DNA from: an uncultured Lachnospiraceae bacterium | GTDB taxonomy: Bacteria > Bacillota > Clostridia > Lachnospirales > Lachnospiraceae | Reading direction: 5' to 3' | Length of the DNA stretch: 64,000 nt | NCBI GenBank assembly: GCA_910586355.1 | Contig: CAJUHJ010000005.1 | Location: forward strand, 1-64,000 | Shown: in pieces, positions 63,542 through 64,000 of the stretch | How positions within the stretch are numbered: position 1 is the stretch's first letter | How the letters are laid out: each line of letters opens with the position of its first letter | Notes under the pieces: generated by a model | Databases searched by the model: none | What the model was told of the DNA's origin: nothing | The model's input: only the letters and a program-made list of their open reading frames with translations | Program-made: the position numbers and the translations under genes

Positions 63542-64000
63542 TTATCCTTTCTCTTCCACTCTCCAAGGCGCCCTGCCTTCATTCCAAAGTTTCTCCAAAT
63601 ATTCCCTGTCATGGATATTATCCATTGGCGACCAGAAACCATAATGTTTATAAGCAGCCATCTGCCCATCCTCAGCAAGATGTTCAAATGGTATTGTTTC
63701 CAACATAGTACTCCCGTCGCCAAGATACGAAAACACAGAAGGTTCCATCACCATAAACCCAATGTTGACCCATGCCTGATCTGCTCTTGCCTTCTCTTTA
63801 AAACCCAGAATCTGAGTTTTCGTATCATCTAACTGCAGCGCCCCGAACCTTCCTTCCGGCTGTGTAGTGGAAATTGTTACAGTTTTTTTCTGCTCTTTAT
63901 GAAACTGAAGCAGTTTCGGAATGGAAACATCAGAAACACCATCTCCATACGTCAGGAAAAACGGTTCTTCTCCAATATAATCCCGTACTTTTAAAATTCT
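63542..64000 (-). CDS. rfbF: Glucose-1-phosphate cytidylyltransferase, C-terminal part (cut by window edge)
   Basis: 153 codons to the stop; the 5' end lies beyond 64000. Reading inward from the edge: RILKVRDYIGEEPFFLTYGDGVSDV, later PEGRFGALQLDD, ARADQAWVNIGFMVMEPS and YKHYGFWSPMDN, all typical of RfbF. Makes CDP-glucose, the precursor for the RfbH reaction. Four bases before rfbH. Confidence 0.9.
   Translation of the reverse strand, partial: RILKVRDYIGEEPFFLTYGDGVSDVSIPKLLQFHKEQKKTVTISTTQPEGRFGALQLDDTKTQILGFKEKARADQAWVNIGFMVMEPSVFSYLGDGSTMLETIPFEHLAEDGQMAAYKHYGFWSPMDNIHDREYLEKLWNEGRAPWRVEEKG

Overview
The window looks like a chromosomal segment of a spore-forming, probably motile, low-GC Clostridia of the Lachnospiraceae type. 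This is inferred from gene content: SipL and SpoVT (endospore formation), Veg, a FabK-type fatty acid operon with a fused AccD-AccA, two chemoreceptors, a complete nonulosonic (legionaminic) acid set of the kind used on flagella or surface glycans, strong Shine-Dalgarno sequences before almost every gene, and canonical sigma-A promoters. No rRNA, tRNA, CRISPR array or insertion sequence was recognised. It carries about 55 genes, mostly on the minus strand.

Layout. 58-4936 (minus): Veg, SipL, a PcsB-like NlpC/P60 hydrolase, a SurA-N-like membrane protein and SEC-C methionine aminopeptidase. 5098-8945 (plus): a LytTR/GHKL two-component system and a chemoreceptor. 9014-12748: a PrcB-type lipoprotein, PlsC, then murF and ddl. 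12859-18591: an Eco57I-like restriction-modification pair with an HTH-TPR regulator upstream. 18785-20881: PadR / DUF1700 / DUF4097 / PspC envelope-stress-type operon. 21045-23140: PutP, a TfoX-N protein and a decayed GyrI-like gene. 23201-30908: the fatty acid operon acpP-fabK-fabD-fabG-fabF-fabZ-accDA-fabH-marR, with a strong promoter and two FabT-like operators. 31133-36267: OmpR/kinase plus MacB/FtsX-type ABC transporter. 36312-42181: a second chemoreceptor, two-domain PPK2, a lipoprotein and a DUF4317 protein. 42248-45920: ROK glucokinase, class A PBP and SpoVT. 46013-48778: hexosamine kinase/nucleotidyltransferase salvage operon. 48852-52580: the ribDEBAH operon under an FMN riboswitch. 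52644-64000: small HTH gene, then the legionaminic acid operon, an AAA-ATPase/PD-(D/E)XK gene set inside it, and the CDP-deoxysugar genes rfbH and rfbF (rfbF cut by the window edge).

How it works together. Lipid synthesis is controlled as a unit: the MarR regulator at the operon's 3' end is the likely binder of the paired TTTGA/TCAAA palindromes beside the acpP promoter. The accB and accC subunits of acetyl-CoA carboxylase are not in the operon. The right end makes activated sugars: PtmE, LegB, LegC, LegH/NeuD, LegG, LegI and LegF form a full GDP-to-CMP legionaminic acid route, next to a CDP-3,6-dideoxyhexose branch.

Most interesting points: the Eco57I-like restriction system, the AAA/nuclease gene with its own promoter inside the sugar operon, the coexistence of nonulosonic acid and CDP-dideoxysugar genes, the incomplete carboxylase set with its operator pair, and a short GyrI-family pseudogene with a microhomology-type deletion. 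I found no wholly unprecedented multi-gene system. All family names rest on motif recognition by eye, without database searches.
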